Assembly (NCBI GenBank): GCA_025667525.1
Contig: CM046876.1
Coordinates: 536,288,038-536,352,037, forward strand
Direction: 5' to 3'
Length of the DNA stretch: 64,000 nucleotides
Source of the DNA: Glebionis coronaria
Taxonomy: Eukaryota > Streptophyta > Magnoliopsida > Asterales > Asteraceae
Shown: one piece after another, positions 1 through 12,448 of the stretch
How the letters are laid out: each line of letters opens with the position of its first letter
Position numbering within the stretch: position 1 is the stretch's first letter
Made by a program: the position numbers and the translations under genes
Notes under the pieces: model-generated
Database searches by the model: none
What the model was told of the DNA's origin: nothing
What the model saw: only the letters and a program-made list of their open reading frames with translations

Positions 1-1827
1 GTTGCTGAAAATGCAAACAATGCGATGCTCAACGAACACGAGTTTGTTAATCCATTTGCGGCTTCCACAAGTACTACTCAGCCTACAACACCATATGTGG
101 ATCCGTCGAGCTCGCATCAAGTTTCTCATACACTTCCACATGAACACAAATGGACTAAGAATCATCCTTTGGTTCAAGTGATTGGCAATCTCTCACGACC
201 GGTCTCAACACGAAATCAGCTGCGTACCGATGGTGATATGTGTATCTATGCACTATCAGTCAGCACAATGGGACCAGCAAGTGTGAAAGAAGCAATGACC
301 GATGCATCATGGATTGAGTCTATGCAAGAAGAACTCAATCAGTTCATCCGACTTGATGTATGGGAGTTAGTACCTCGACCAGACAATATCGATCCCCTCA
401 CCCTGAAATGGTTATTCAAAAACAAGATGGATGAGGAGCAAACGGTCATTAGGAACAAAACTCGGTTAGTTGTGAGAGGTTATAAACAAAAGGAGGGAAT
501 TGACTTCGCAGAATCCTTTGCCCCGGTTGCTCGGATGGAAGCTATTAGGATTTTCTTGGCATACGCTGCACACAAATCATTCACAGTGTATCAAATGGAC
601 GTGAAGACGGCTTTCTTGCATGGGCCGCTAAAAGAAGATGTGTATGTATGTCAACCTGAAGGTTTCATCAATACTGAACATCCAAGCCATGTCTACAAGT
701 TGAAAAAGGCAATTTATGGTTTGAAACAAGCACCGAGGGCATGGTACGACGAATTATCATCATTTCTTCTACAAAATCACTTCAGCAAAGGAACCATTGA
801 TCCAACGTTGTTTATCAAGCACTACGGCAACGACATCTTGGTGGCTCAGGTCTATGTAGATGATATTATATTTGGTTCTACTAACCCAAAATATTCCATA
901 TTATTTGCCGACCTTATGAAAAGTCGATTCGAAATGTCCATGATGGGGGAAATGACGTTCTTTCTTGGTCTCCAAGTTCACCAATCCCCCCGTGGTATTT
1001 TCATAAATCAGTCCAAGTATGTGCTTGAGATTCTAACGAAATTTGGCATGGAAAACTGTGATCCTATTGGTACTCCAATGGACACTAAACACAAGCTTGA
1101 CTTGGATAAGAAAGGGACATCTGTAGATGCTACAAAATACCGAAGTATGATCGGGTCCCTTATGTACTTAACCTCAAGCAGACCGGACATTGTGCATGCT
1201 ACATGTTTATGTGCTCGGTACCAGGCTAAGCCAACCGAGAAGCACCTCAAGGAGGTTAAAAGGATCTTTCGTTATCTCCGGGGAACCATTAACATGGGTC
1301 TCTGGTATACGAAGGATTCTGGTTTTAATCTCACTGGTTTTTCAGATGCCGATCATGCAGGGTGTCAGGATACATTCAAGAGCACTTCCGGTGGAGCACA
1401 ATTCTTAGGCGAGAAGCTAGTGAGCTGGTCATCAAGGAAACAAGACTGTACGGCGTTGTCAACAGCGGAAGCAGAATATGTGTCTCTATCCGTATGTAGT
1501 GCTCAAGTCCTTTGGATGAGAACACAACTCACAGATTATGGCTTTTACTTTAACAAAGTCCCTATTTTTTGTGATTCACAATCAGCCATAGCCATATCCT
1601 GCAACCCGGTCCAACACTCCAAGACCAAGCACATAGCTGTCCGATTCCATTTCATAAAGGAGCATGTGGAAAAAGGAACGATCGAACTGTTCTTTGTCAA
1701 GACGGACTACCAACTAGCCGACATCTTCACCAAAGCTCTTCCTCAAGACAGATTTGAATTTTTGGTTCGTCGACTTGGTATGCGTAGTTTCACTCCTGAT
1801 GAACTTGAACGTCTTGCACATTCGTAG
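1..1827 (+). CDS. Copia pol, C-terminal part (reverse transcriptase and RNase H)
   Basis: The reading frame is open from base 1, so this is the C-terminal 608 codons of a polyprotein cut by the window edge; the first ATG at 25 is not the true start. Reverse transcriptase begins near residue 100 ([17 protein letters not shown]) and keeps the catalytic YVDD box ([11 protein letters not shown], codons near 855-890). RNase H follows, with [16 protein letters not shown] and FCDSQSAI carrying the acidic residues, and the conserved KTKHI stretch. It ends in DELERLAHS, a usual C terminus for this Copia group. It would copy element RNA into DNA in virus-like particles. No stop or frameshift is visible in this part, so the enzyme could be intact; protease and integrase lie outside the window. 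Confidence 0.93.
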   Translation, partial: VAENANNAMLNEHEFVNPFAASTSTTQPTTPYVDPSSSHQVSHTLPHEHKWTKNHPLVQVIGNLSRPVSTRNQLRTDGDMCIYALSVSTMGPASVKEAMTDASWIESMQEELNQFIRLDVWELVPRPDNIDPLTLKWLFKNKMDEEQTVIRNKTRLVVRGYKQKEGIDFAESFAPVARMEAIRIFLAYAAHKSFTVYQMDVKTAFLHGPLKEDVYVCQPEGFINTEHPSHVYKLKKAIYGLKQAPRAWYDELSSFLLQNHFSKGTIDPTLFIKHYGNDILVAQVYVDDIIFGSTNPKYSILFADLMKSRFEMSMMGEMTFFLGLQVHQSPRGIFINQSKYVLEILTKFGMENCDPIGTPMDTKHKLDLDKKGTSVDATKYRSMIGSLMYLTSSRPDIVHATCLCARYQAKPTEKHLKEVKRIFRYLRGTINMGLWYTKDSGFNLTGFSDADHAGCQDTFKSTSGGAQFLGEKLVSWSSRKQDCTALSTAEAEYVSLSVCSAQVLWMRTQLTDYGFYFNKVPIFCDSQSAIAISCNPVQHSKTKHIAVRFHFIKEHVEKGTIELFFVKTDYQLADIFTKALPQDRFEFLVRRLGMRSFTPDELERLAHS

Positions 1828-4196
1828 TAATCTTGTATATATCTATCAGAAAACCAAAATACAAAAATATAAAACCTATAAAAACAAAATAAAAAATGAG
1901 AAAACCTTTCAAAAAATACCAAAAATATTCTTCTCCGACATGTCTCTCAGCATCGATAATATGGACGTGCTTAGAAATGTTGTTCAATAACGACACGGGT
2001 ACGTACATAAAGTTCGAATGAGAGTTCAAATGTTTTTTAAAACATGTCTTTTTTATTTTCCTTCTCATAATGGCTTATAGTCACATGTCAGACTATAACC
2101 CGGTCCCTAAATAAAGGAAAGTCTTCGACTTATCCTCAACAACGAGAAATTCATTTTTCTCGGTCATGAGCTTATATCAAAACATTCAAAGTTTTAAGCT
2201 CATGAACACAATTTTTCTCGGACTTTTGAGCACAATTTTTCAAAGTATTTCAAAACAGTGTGCTCATATACTCCCCTATTTAAATTGAATCTCTTTTCGA
2301 GGGGGAGTATAATGATTTCATAAACATTTGTTCCAAAGTTTCATGACACATTATTCTCTCCATGTTTCATCACTAGTTTCAAAAAATTTCAATTTCATGC
2401 AATTTTTGAGGGGGAGAATAGTGATTAAAATGTGTTATCTTGAATAAGATCTCTGATATAAGTGCTTTCTCTTCCTAATATGTGCAAAAATCTCTCTTTT
2501 TATGATGCACATATGTAGGGGGAGCGGTTTTGGTGATATAGAAAACTTTCAAGGTGTAAACATTGATTTCATCAACACCTTGACTGCATTTTCAATTGAT
2601 TTTTCTGGTTACGATATCTATACCCTTCAACACATAAATTCACGATGGTATTGGTGTCAAAAGGTGGTTAGGTATTCGTCCTATGATCCAACCAGAACCG
2701 GAGGGATCTTCCCAGGGACAATCCATTAGAACTTAGAAGTCCTTAGGAAAGATGGAGTAGTTGAGTGTACGGGAATAATGCCGACTAATGACTTAAGCTA
2801 GTATTGGAACAATCACAACAAGGTGCTAGTTATGACGTCTTGGTAAGCATTGAAGGGGTTGAAGAATGAAAAAGAAATGTAAGGATAAAGGGTGTAAAGA
2901 AAGAAGCCCTCCATACAACTTAGGCAGAAACCGGGTCAATACATCTATTATCAGAATCACTTTGATGATTTCTGATACTGAAGACAAAGCATCATGGACC
3001 CAGTGATGCAATGCACAACCCTTCCCAGCCTACTCAAGCTTCTCTCAAAAGAAGTTTGTTTTATTGTCACGGAGTTCAACTCATTTCTATCAACTTTCTC
3101 ATTCCGAGATAGTAGATATTGAATAGGTGGCAGTCTGCTCCAGCCTCCGATCACCAAATAAACGTGCACTTATAGAGTCTAGAGCCAACGAGATTCATCA
3201 AAAAATCTCATTAGGACACTTATTCCATAGATCAATTGTTGTTCATCATTAGAACACAAGCGATGATTTACAGAGTCCTACGCTCTATCCTTGTGGTATT
3301 GCTAGAACATTCAGAGTGATACTCTGTAGTATTCATAGTGATGAATGGAAATCCTTCCAGTGTTAACATCAAACAGCACTGCGGTAGGTCATATGTAAGA
3401 TTCACTTGAATTAAACATATGTTAACTGGAAAGCAACAGTGGTTTGATTCTTAATTGATTCAAACTCGTTCCAGGACTCGACGCAATATCTTTATGATCT
3501 TGCCAGAACATTCAGAGTAATACTTTTCAGTATTTATAGTGACGAATGGAAATCCTTCCAGTGTCATCATCAAACAGCACTGCGGTAGGTAACTTGTGCG
3601 ATTCTATATGAATCAAACTTGTGTCAACTGGAAAGCAACGATGGTTTGATTCTTAATTGATTCAGACTTGTTCCAGGAAAGTGAATTGACGACCTAATCA
3701 GCAGAATGGAACTGCATGATTCACTCCTTACTTTGAATTATCTTTCGATATATTCAAGTATTGAGAACGGCTACCACAGCTGGAAATCCTGTCAAGGAAG
3801 TTCTTTGAACTTACCTGATCACAGGTACAGTATTCGTACTGTATAACGGGAAACCGGTGGAATGCAAACGGTGGCGTTATCTCAAGAGTCGCAATTCAAG
3901 GCCACATATTCAGGATTATTGAAGAAAGCTCAAGAACATCTAAAGACAAAGACTTCCGCTACTCTGATGATCAAGGGAGATTGTTAACAAGCTTTCATGT
4001 CAACTCAAAACATGAGTATGTGGGTAAAGACACAAGAACACAAGCTGGAAAAGTTACAAGATCAAGTCAAGGCAAAGATCCAAGATCACAAGTCATGAAA
4101 GGAACTATGAAAGAACTCTCAAGACAACGAGCTTCAAAGTCTGCAACACCAACGAAGTGAAGTCACATATTACATGACCACCCCTTAGGGGGAGAT
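1828..4196 (+). other. Non-coding 3' internal region of Copia-1
   Basis: About 2.4 kb between the pol stop and the LTR without a convincing ORF. It holds several purine runs of polypurine-tract type (GAGGGGGAGTATAATG near 2299, GAGGGGGAGAATAGTG near 2409, TAGGGGGAGCGG near 2516) as well as the terminal tract GGGGGAGAT at 4188-4196 next to the LTR. The earlier runs may be old or alternative plus-strand primers. Such a long 3' region is seen in Copia lineages that once carried an extra ORF. Confidence 0.7.
3301..3677 (+). repeat. Two-copy direct repeat, about 175 bp
   Basis: Copy one runs 3301-3475 and copy two 3501-3677, with a 25-bp spacer. Both start with GC(T/C)AGAACATTCAGAGT (T in copy one and C in copy two, preceded by T in copy two) and end in TTCCAGG, sharing AATGGAAATCCTTCCAGTGT and ACAGCACTGCGGTAGGT. 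The copies differ at roughly one base in ten, so the duplication is not recent. It lies in the non-coding 3' part of Copia-1. Confidence 0.85.
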
Positions 4197-4559
4197 TGTT
4201 AGCCGTATTTAAAGTGATGGTCATATAATATACCGTTGCGAAGCTCGTGAAAAATACTATTCAACGGTGTCGAGAGTTCTTAGTTATTAATGTTTATGTA
4301 ACGGGAATTAGTCCCGAACACACAAATGAGGAAGGCCTCCTAAACACTTACTACTTAGTATAAAAGGCCTCCTAAGCCTCATTTGTGTGTGTGTTTTCCA
4401 TTTCATTGGTTTTGTAGAGAGAGAAACGTATGTGTTTCTCTCACTAGGAATTCACACCTTTGTTTTTTCTCTTTTCCTTCATCTAATCTAATCTTTCTTT
4501 TTTGGTTTAATCTTCATCTTTATTTCTTGTTCTTATAAGTCGTGTGCTACAATCCAACA
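4197..4559 (+). repeat. Copia-1 3' LTR (363 bp)
   Basis: Starts TGTTAGCCG directly after the polypurine tract and ends CAATCCAACA where Athila-A sequence resumes. TGTT/AACA form the terminal inverted bases. A TATA box TATAAAAG lies at 4359-4366. The end is fixed by comparison with uninterrupted Athila-B gag. Confidence 0.9.
4359..4366 (+). promoter_or_regulatory. TATA box of the Copia-1 LTR
   Basis: TATAAAAG in the middle of a 363-bp LTR, where the U3/R boundary is expected. The following GGCCTCC repeats the GGCCTCC found about 30 bp upstream. Confidence 0.6.
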
Positions 4560-6325
4560 ATAGCATATCCACATATTTCGATACTTGACAGTCATTCTTG
4601 GTTATCTCGTTGGTCTTGCCTATGCGAGAAGGGTATGGAATTCTGGGTTGATAAGGGTTAGGTGAAGGTGTAGTTGGTGAAGGTTGTGATGTTGAAGGGT
4701 CCTTCCGAGATATATCGTCATGACGAGGCGGAGAGGGTAATGGTGTACTAACACTAGGTGTAGGAGGAGTAGGGATATATGGTGGTGGAGGAGGTGTAGA
4801 TGATGGTGGTGGGTCAGGTGGATTGACAATGGTAATTCCACTACGCGTAGTTATAGCACTCACATTAGCTCGCGGATTGGTGACGGTGTTTGAAGGTAGA
4901 GAACCCGAAGAAGAAGAAGGTTGAGCTTCGGGCAAGAAACTAGCCAATAGATTCTTTAATTCAGTTGTTTGAGTGATGAAGGAGGATTGAAGATTATCAC
5001 GAACCTCGGTTCTGATGTCATTTCCTTGCTTCAAGATATCTCCTTTCAAATTGATTATTTGGCTCTGTAGGTTCTTGATTTGCTCACCTTGAGTTCTCAT
5101 GATGGCATCAACATCGGTGTTTATGGGTGGGTGTTGTTGGGTGGGTGGTTGATAAGGGTTAGAAGCTATTGGTGGGATTTGGTTGCTTCTATTATAGTTG
5201 GTGGCGGGGTTTTGGTTTTGAGGAGAAAAACCGGGTGAAAGGTAATTGTTGGAACGGTAGCTCAGCAGATTTCTATCCCCTTGTTGTCTAGCTTGGTAAT
5301 TTTCCGGTGAATAATTACCGTAAGCTGCATACACATTTTCCGGATTTCCTTATGTCGAAGGACAATCGGTGTATGAGTGAGGACCGCCACATGTTTCACA
5401 AGGATTAGCAACCGCTTTAACTTGTTGTTGTTGTTGGTTTGAAGCGAGAAGCGTAATACTTTTGCTCATTTCAGCTATCATGCGGGTGAGTTCGGTCATC
5501 TCAGGGTTTGCTGAGGTAGAAGAAATATTGACTCTCGGGTTGTTCCTAGAAGAAGCAGAGGAATCCCAGTTCTTGTGGTGAGTAGTCATGTTCTCAATAA
5601 GCTCTCTACACTCCTCGGGTCTCCTTTTCATGAATGTGCCACCGGCGGCTGCATTGATCGTATCACGATCTCGAAAAGTCAATCCGTTGTAGAAAGTATC
5701 AATCAATGTGACGGGAAGCATGTTGTGGTTTGGACATCTATCGATCAAGACATTATATCTCTCCCAAGCGTCAAAAAGAGATTCATCAGGGTCTTGCATG
5801 AAACCGCTGATCTGATTGCGAAGGCTTGTGACCATGGATGGTGGAAAGTAGCACGATAAAAATTGTTGAGTCATATCATCCCAAGTGTGAATAGAATTCT
5901 TCGGGAGATGATCAAACCATTTCTCGGCATGATGCGATAAAAGTATGTGGGAAGAGTTGTAGGCGAAGTACATCCATTGTGGCCCCAGGCAACTTCATGC
6001 TTTGGGTGATTGTAATGAACTTGTCGAGGTGTTTGTTGGCATCATCATCAGGCAATCCTCTAAATGGGTTTGTTTGTACTTGCTGAATCATGTGGTGCTT
6101 CAACGAAAACTCAGGAGCGTTGATTTGCATCGGCGCAATCGGTCCTCCTCGTCCAAACATGGTTGGTTGACAAAGTTCCTCCATGGTCCGAAGATCGGGC
6201 TGTGGAAGAGCATTGTTGTTATTATTATTATTGAGGTTCGGTGGAATGTTGTTGTTGTTAACACCTGCCATATCTAAATCTTCTTGAGGCTCGGGCTCTT
6301 GATAATTAGAAGATCTAGTACGCAT
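4560..6325 (-). pseudogene. Athila-A gag, broken
   Basis: Reads MRTRSSN... from the ATG at 6325-6323. The N-terminal Gln/Asn-rich stretch, the Gag core (FDHLPKNSIHTWDDMT, QFLSCYFPPSM, TFYNGLTF) and a zinc-knuckle variant CETCGGPHSYTDC (Cys-x2-Cys-x3-His-x4-Cys) can be followed. A frameshift lies near 5935-5970 (after LFPHT) and an in-frame TAA follows the knuckle at about 5350-5352, where Athila-B has CAA. Reading then resumes to 4560, where Copia-1 cuts the gene after KYVDML. Gag would form the particle shell and bind RNA; this copy cannot make a full-length protein. The zinc knuckle itself is intact here, unlike Athila-B. Confidence 0.9.
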
Positions 6326-6554
6326 ACACCTGAAAATGCAAAAGAAAACAAAACCAAACACAAAAACAATATATATACACAATAAAGATAAAATCTTTTT
6401 GGATTTTTGAAATTTTTAATTTTTATGGTTTTTTACCAATTTTTAATTTTTATGAGTTTTTGGAATTTTTTATGCAAGAAAAGTAACGTTCACAAGTGAG
6501 CGGATCCCAAAAAGCAACGTGTCTCTCACATAAAACCGTCAATCTTAACGAAAA

Positions 6555-6572
6555 GAGCCGGCAGCGGCGCCA
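6555..6572 (-). promoter_or_regulatory. Athila-A primer-binding site
   Basis: On the minus strand TGGCGCCGCTGCCGGCTC, two bases from the LTR end TATCA. It closely resembles the 3' end complement of plant tRNA-Asp (TGGCGCCGTTGCCGG), the usual primer of Athila elements. Confidence 0.85.
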
Positions 6573-6574
6573 TT

Positions 6575-8573
6575 TGATAACTGGTATTTTACCTAATTAA
6601 AAAGATATTAAAGATTAAGTTCGTGTTCTCGGTATCTTAACGAATTGATCTAGGTTCTCTTATGTGACTCTATTGTTTTTGGTGAAAAAGAATATTTTTG
6701 GTTGTTTTTAATTAAATGTGCAAAGACTTTAAGTAAAGGTGCTCTTAAAGTAAATCTAAGTCTAATTAAAGTAAAGGTGCAGGTATTTTAAAAGCGTGAC
6801 TGAAATTAAAGGGCACTAAAGTAAATGACGCAAACTTAAATCTAACTAAGGCAAACTTAAAATGCGACTAAAACTTAAACTAAGGTAAAACTAAAATAAA
6901 GCTAAGGCAAATAATCTTAAAGTGCAATTAAATAAAAGGCAGGAAAAATAAAGCTTGAAAATAAAAATCAAAGACAAAAGCTAATAAGAACCTGAATACA
7001 GCTCATTCGGAATAAACCTTCGTTTGGAACAATCACTCGTCCGGAATGTCACCTTCGGTTGAAATGATTCTTCTTCGCTTGGAATATTACCAAAATCCTT
7101 GATCTGGAACTAATTGATCTGAATATGTTACTTATCCAAAACAATCCTTCGTTCGGAACTTTACTGATTCGGAACTCTAAATTTTGCCCTGATTCGGAAC
7201 TATTTGGTCACCCTTGATTCGGAAGTTTCCGAATGAATCCCCTTGATTCGGAAGTTGCCCCTTGATCCGGAACTTTATTCGGAACTTTTAAGAAGTTCCG
7301 GATGAAGCTTGATCCGGAAGTTTATGACTTCCGAATGAAAATCCTTGATTCGGAACTTGGTCCTTGATTCGGAACTTTGAGTTGATTCGGAACTTTGAGA
7401 AGTTCCGGATGAAACCCTTGGTTCGGAACTTTGGAGTTCCGAACGAATACTCTTGACTCGGAAGTTTTCACTTCGTCCGGAACTTTGAAAGTTCCGGATG
7501 AACAAGTTTGGGTCAGAAGTTTTGTTGAATTAAAAATCTTCCGGATGAAACCTTTATTCGGAACTTTGGAAGTTCCGAATGAACACTTTCCCTCCTTCTT
7601 GATTCGGAAGTTTTCACCTGGAAAGATCAGTAACAAAAACAACTTCCCCGAAGAACAAGGGATACAGTAACAGCAGATATAAACACAAATTAACCAAAAT
7701 AAACACAAACGATTAATCTAAACAGTACGAATCAACAAATAAACATCAACAAACAGTTAAAAACAAGAAATCAAACAACTTTAACCACAATAATCAAAAA
7801 CCAATTTGGATCAAAATAAAAGCATGAACATGAACATAAACATAAACACAATAAATCAAAGATAAAGAAAGGTAGATGATAGATTAACAAAATAAAGTAA
7901 AGATTTGACAAGAATTTAAATGAAAACTTGGAATTAAATGGTAATTAAGGTGCATAACATGAATTTAAATTGACAAGATATGTAAATGACAAGATAAGTA
8001 AATGGTGGAAGGTCTAATTGTCACTATTAGCCAACAAGAATGAAATGATAAACATCCTAATCTATTTATAGGGGAGGATTAAGGAAGCTTCCTCCCCTCT
8101 TTCCTTTTCTCTTAATTGCGTAGTTAAGTCCCTCCTTCTTTTAATCTTCATTAATTGCATACTTAGTCCTTTTCTTCTAATCTTCTTTAAAATTGGACTT
8201 AAGGGACTTTTGGCTTCGGGATTTCTTTTGAACTCGTCTTTAATTTCTTCAATAAAATAGACTTGAATTCTTCGGCTTTTGATTAACTTCCGTCTTTTGA
8301 CTTTTTCTTCGATAAATCTTCAGAATTGGTCGTGGACTTCCGTTCTTTTTACACTCTTGACTTCTCGACTTCGTCTTTCATCTTTTTCTTCAATAAAAGT
8401 CCGTAAATGCCCGTGAATGTCCGTGTTTTCTCCACTTTTCACCTTTTCGTCCTAAATTACAACAAAAACACAAACCACGCATAATTCCGACATAAAAGAC
8501 ATAAAATACACGTTTTGGTCCGGTAATTATTGTAATTAAGTGGTAGAAAAGATGGGTGTTTACACACCTATCA
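6575..8573 (-). repeat. Athila-A 5' LTR (about 2.0 kb)
   Basis: On the minus strand begins TGATAGGTGTGTAAACACC and ends TATCA before the primer site. It shares its first 500 bases or so and its last part with the Athila-B LTR, including the TATA box (TATAAATA, 8063-8070), but the middle differs. In 7009-7615 it holds about two dozen copies of TTCGGAAC/GTTCCGAA spaced 10-30 bp, where Athila-B has TTCCGAATAGG copies. Confidence 0.9.
8063..8070 (-). promoter_or_regulatory. TATA box of the Athila-A LTR
   Basis: TATAAATA on the minus strand inside CCCCTATAAATAGATTAGG, conserved at 17599 and 24816 in the two Athila-B LTRs. Confidence 0.65.
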
Positions 8574-8618
8574 TTCGCCAATACCTACATCAATGTAACA
8601 CAAGATATTATTTATTTA
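8574..8618 (+). pseudogene. Athila-C gag fragment
   Basis: Fifteen codons (FANTYINVTQDIIYL) trapped between Athila-A and the solo LTR. Removing the solo LTR and one copy of its TSD joins them in frame to HVFPFSLDGAAHIWLE at 11437, the Athila Gag core. This is direct proof of the insertion order. Confidence 0.85.
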
Positions 8619-11431
8619 TCTAACACCCCCAAATCGTATGCGCAGCGGAACTACAACATTTGGGTGCTAGACAGTTATCATCACACACAAGTTATTTCGA
8701 ACGACTCAAAAAGACGTAAAAATTTAAACATAAATTAAACATTGTTAAAAACATCATTGTCTACTGCTTCCCAAAACCCCATAGAAAATACAAAACAGAG
8801 TTGCGTTTAGGTCCCCACTGAATCTCAACCCAAAAGTACATTACTTGTTTCACATGACATAATATAAAAGTTTTAAGTTATAAAAGAGAGGAAAGACAAA
8901 GTAGACCGCCAAGCCACAACAACTTCCATCCTCGCATGCTCCTTGCTACCATATCATCTATTACCTGAAACACATGCTTAAAGGGGTCAACAAATAATGT
9001 TGAGCGAAATTTATAGGTTTTACAATCTCATTTTTGAACATAAGTATATAAAATCAATCACGATCATTTATGGAATTGTCGATCAAACAATCTATCATTC
9101 AAGGTTATTATCGTTAGCAATAGCTAATAATTGTGTTTAAGCTCATGACACTAATCCGTTAAATCAATCACCCGCGTACATTTACCGGCATGATTAAGAT
9201 GAAACCAGTGCCCCTTCTAAAGGCATTAGTTGCAATTATACCTTATTTCTTTATCACAAGTTATCCGTCCGCAGAGGGTACTCAACGTACTAGCTCTCGT
9301 CTCGGATAGGGTCGTCAACCTCATAGTACTATCAATTGTATAAGCCGCTATTTTCAATCCACACGAGGATTAAACAATAGTTAATAGTTCATGAATATAG
9401 GGTCTTATTCAACTAGGTACTCAACACAATTCAGGCAACTTTCGGGTCCAACAATCATTCATGACTTATGTTCGTTTTATTTAAAATAGCATGCATCCCC
9501 CTCGCGGGTAAAACAATTTAAAAGTGTTATAAAGCGAGGCTATAAACTCACCTTGCGTAGTAGTAGTTGTTCTAGCGAAGACGTAACGAAAATATCACCG
9601 ACGATATGGTTGCCCCGGAAAATCTAACACGTGACCTAAAAATCAAAATACGAAAACCGAATCAATACTCCGTGTACATTATTGTACTAAACACACGTAT
9701 ATAAAAACACTTAATACTTATAAAACTCACGCCAAAACTCATACATGTGATTATTACTCGACTCGTACTATCTATCTATGTAATTAAAAAGGTTTCCCAT
9801 TTTATAACTTTGCCGGTACTTACCAAAAGTACGGGCTGTTTTCTAACACTTAAGCATCACTATAAATTACAAAAAAATTTGTATAAATCCCTTACAACCT
9901 GTAGAAATCCCATTTTAAATTCCATAAAAAGTTTTCACTTTTTAGACCCATTACTCATTACATTACTAGACGTAAACTTTTCGGACAGATTTTGCACTTT
10001 TACCATGTAAGACTTCTTTGACTCATTTAAAACATACCATTAGAAAATTTGACTTCTAAGTCTAAAAATAGACTCAAAAATACAGGTTTAGCACCAAAGA
10101 AAAACTTTCAATTATTTATAAAACTCTATCTATGGTCCCCGGGATTTGACCTAAAACCAAACATAATTTCGGATTATGTTGATTCTCATCTCCCGGTACA
10201 CGAACTTTCAAAGTAGCATAACTTTTGACTCGTTTGGAGTCGTAAGATCTTTCTTATACCAAATCGAAGCTAAGATAATGCTATACAACTACATCCTAGC
10301 CTCATGACCTGTTTTCAAAGTTAAACCCTCGAAAACCTGCTTAAACAATCCGCCTAATTTTTCCTTCCTCAAAATCAACCCAACACTTGTTTCCAATCCA
10401 TTCTAACATAACCTAGACCTATACTAACCACTTATAATCAATCACAAACACCCTAATCAGCCTATAATACTAAGAAAATCAAATCTTCATAAAAAACCAA
10501 ATCCTAAATCACACATGCAATATGTTTAACCTATTTAAAAACATCAAAAACATAACTCTAAACACAAACCCACAACACAAATCATCAAACACCATGAACA
10601 GCCAAACACCCCCATTTGGCCGTGGGGTGTTGGTGTTCAAAACACCCCAACCAGATTGATTTTGGTTGGTTTTGTGGATGATTATCCATTACCCAAACAT
10701 CAATCAAACATGCAAATGATTTAATTACATCAAAACATACTTTTGAAAAATCTTTGATTCTTGAATAATTTATGTTAATGCATGTTGAAATGGATTACAC
10801 TAAAACACTTACTAAGGATAATTAAGATGTGGTCTAAACTTGGTTTGTTCAAAATCAAAAGAAAGAAAAAAATTGTATGGTGGTCGTGGTGTGGAGGCCG
10901 ACGGCCAAAGAGAGAGAGGAGAATGAGAGAAAAAAATTTGAAATGATTTTTGTTTGTGTGTTTTTCCATCCTTCCCTTTTGTAAAGTTTTGAGGGGCATC
11001 TTTTGCCATCTTTGCTTTCTTTTGGCCTCATTTTTAAACGACAAATTTTAGTAGCGGGAAACGACTTACTAGTCGGTTTTGAAACTTTGCGGGAGTCGGG
11101 GGTCGCCCCGAACACTCAAAAATACTTTTAAAGCAATTTAAACGCACCCGGGATAAAATAAAACGCACCCGGCTCGACTTAACACGAACCAAAAATAAGA
11201 TTCTCGAAAAATTCTAATATCGACAAAGCGACAATAAAACATAAAAAATTGGGCATCCGTCGGGATCGTAGTCGTCGTCAGCTTTCTTAAATCGTCAGTC
11301 GTTAAGATTATGACCTCAAACGTTGGTTTCAACTTAAACCGTTAAATATATAATAAACGAAATTTCTTAAAAATTTAAAAAATATTCGAAATTTAGGGTA
11401 AAATAAATGACCTCGGGTTCTGGGTATCACA
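8619..11431 (-). mobile_element. Solo gypsy LTR (2.8 kb), probably Tekay-type
   Basis: Flanked by ATTTA at 8614-8618 and 11432-11436. On the minus strand it starts TGTGATACCCAGAACCC and ends GGGGGTGTTAGA; the ends are imperfect inverted repeats. Size and the CACCCC-type ends suit chromovirus (Tekay) LTRs. It contains no recognisable coding sequence, so it is read as a solo LTR left by LTR-LTR recombination. The short ORFs inside (for example 9747-10010 and 10775-11115) show no domain. Confidence 0.8.
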
Positions 11432-12428
11432 ATTTACACGTTTTTCCATTCTCCCTCGATGGAGCAGCCCATATTTGGCTTGAAAACGAACCATTATCTA
11501 CTTTTACATGGGCTAATCTAGAGTCAAAATTCTTAAATAAGTTTTACCCTTATGCTAAAACGAGAAAAATTCGGTTGGAAATTTCTAACTTTGTAGAGTC
11601 GGACAATGAAACGTTGAGGCTTGGGAGCGATTTAAGGATTTTGTACGTTCTTGTCCTCATCGTGGATTTTCCGCTTTGCATTTGATTGATTCATTTTATA
11701 ACGGGTTTACCCAATACGATCAACAGTCTCTTAACACTACTGCAAGCGGGAATCCATACTCTCGGAGTACTAGTGAGGCTTTAATGACTATTGAGAACAA
11801 GTCTCAAGTATGGAGTAAGGCCGAAGTATCCGGTAACACGACTGTTATCATCAGGAGTGGACTTCTTTTCACATCTACCACGAGAGTTAGTGATGAGCCA
11901 TTTATTGATTCGGATGACCCTATTTTGGATGATTCTTCTACTTCCTTTCCCATGTGACTAGTGACTCTTCTCCTTCGGATTTTGAGGAATAAGTAGTTAT
12001 TGAGCGACTCCCGATTGAGTTGACCCCGACCCACCACAAATTAATGAAGGGTGTTATGAGGATTTTCAAAATCAAGGTTTTCCAATTCCAAAAGATTTTC
12101 AAAATCATAACAATTTTCAAAGTCATAATCAAGGGGATTTTCAAAATCAAAACTTGCAAATGGACTTAATTATTAATATGCTTCTAGAAAATGAAAAGCA
12201 ACATCAAGAAACTGAGAAGGAGGTTTAAGCACTCAGAGAAGAAAACATAGCTTTTCAAACCCAATTGTTGCAAGCTTTACCCGCTAATTTTAAGGCTAAC
12301 ACTACTACTAGTAGTGATGTTCCCGCTGTGGATCCTTCCATCTCTCCGCCAATAAAGGAGAGACAAGGCCCAAAGATTATCATGAGTTTTACTCCACCTC
12401 TGGTGTTAACACCCACAAATATGTAGCT
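11432..12428 (+). pseudogene. Athila-C gag, main part, broken
   Basis: The Gag core reads VFPFSLDGAAHIWLENEP, FTWANLESKFLNKFYPYAKT and, after a frameshift at about 11615, EAWERFKDF, LIDSFYNGFTQYDQQSLN and IENKSQVW. The C-terminal part contains a repeated FQN motif (DFQNQG, DFQNHN, NFQSHN, DFQNQN; 12060-12150) and a predicted coiled coil (MLLENEKQHQETEKEV), with stop codons (TAA near 12226, TAG near 12424). Decay is much greater than in Athila-A or -B. Confidence 0.82.
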
Positions 12429-12448
12429 CTTCTCTTTTCTCACCTTTT

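Larger units (their letters stand above)
1..4559 (+). mobile_element. Copia-1: 3' part of a Ty1/Copia retrotransposon
   Basis: The element enters from the left window edge inside pol and ends with a complete 3' LTR at 4197-4559. It sits inside the gag of the minus-strand element Athila-A: Athila sequence resumes at 4560 with ATAGC, and the intact relative Athila-B has GCTAT at the matching place (rc ATAGC), so ATAGC is the expected 5-bp target duplication; its partner lies outside the window. Order is pol, about 2.4 kb of non-coding 3' internal sequence, polypurine tract, LTR. Lineage is probably SIRE or Tork by the look of the polymerase; I cannot decide without a tree. Confidence 0.93.
4560..8573 (-). 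mobile_element. Athila-A: partial non-autonomous gypsy element
   Basis: Minus-strand element with 5' LTR 6575-8573, primer-binding site 6555-6572 and gag from 6325 down to 4560, where Copia-1 interrupts it; the rest lies left of the window. Gag is nearly identical to that of Athila-B. The flanking bases after the LTR (TTCGC, 8574-8578) continue in frame the gag of the older element Athila-C, so Athila-A was inserted into that gene. Confidence 0.92.

Noticed and set aside
10775..11115. Overlapping minus ORFs in the 8619-11431 LTR
   Set aside because: Several frames are open at once, a sign of chance; no domain.
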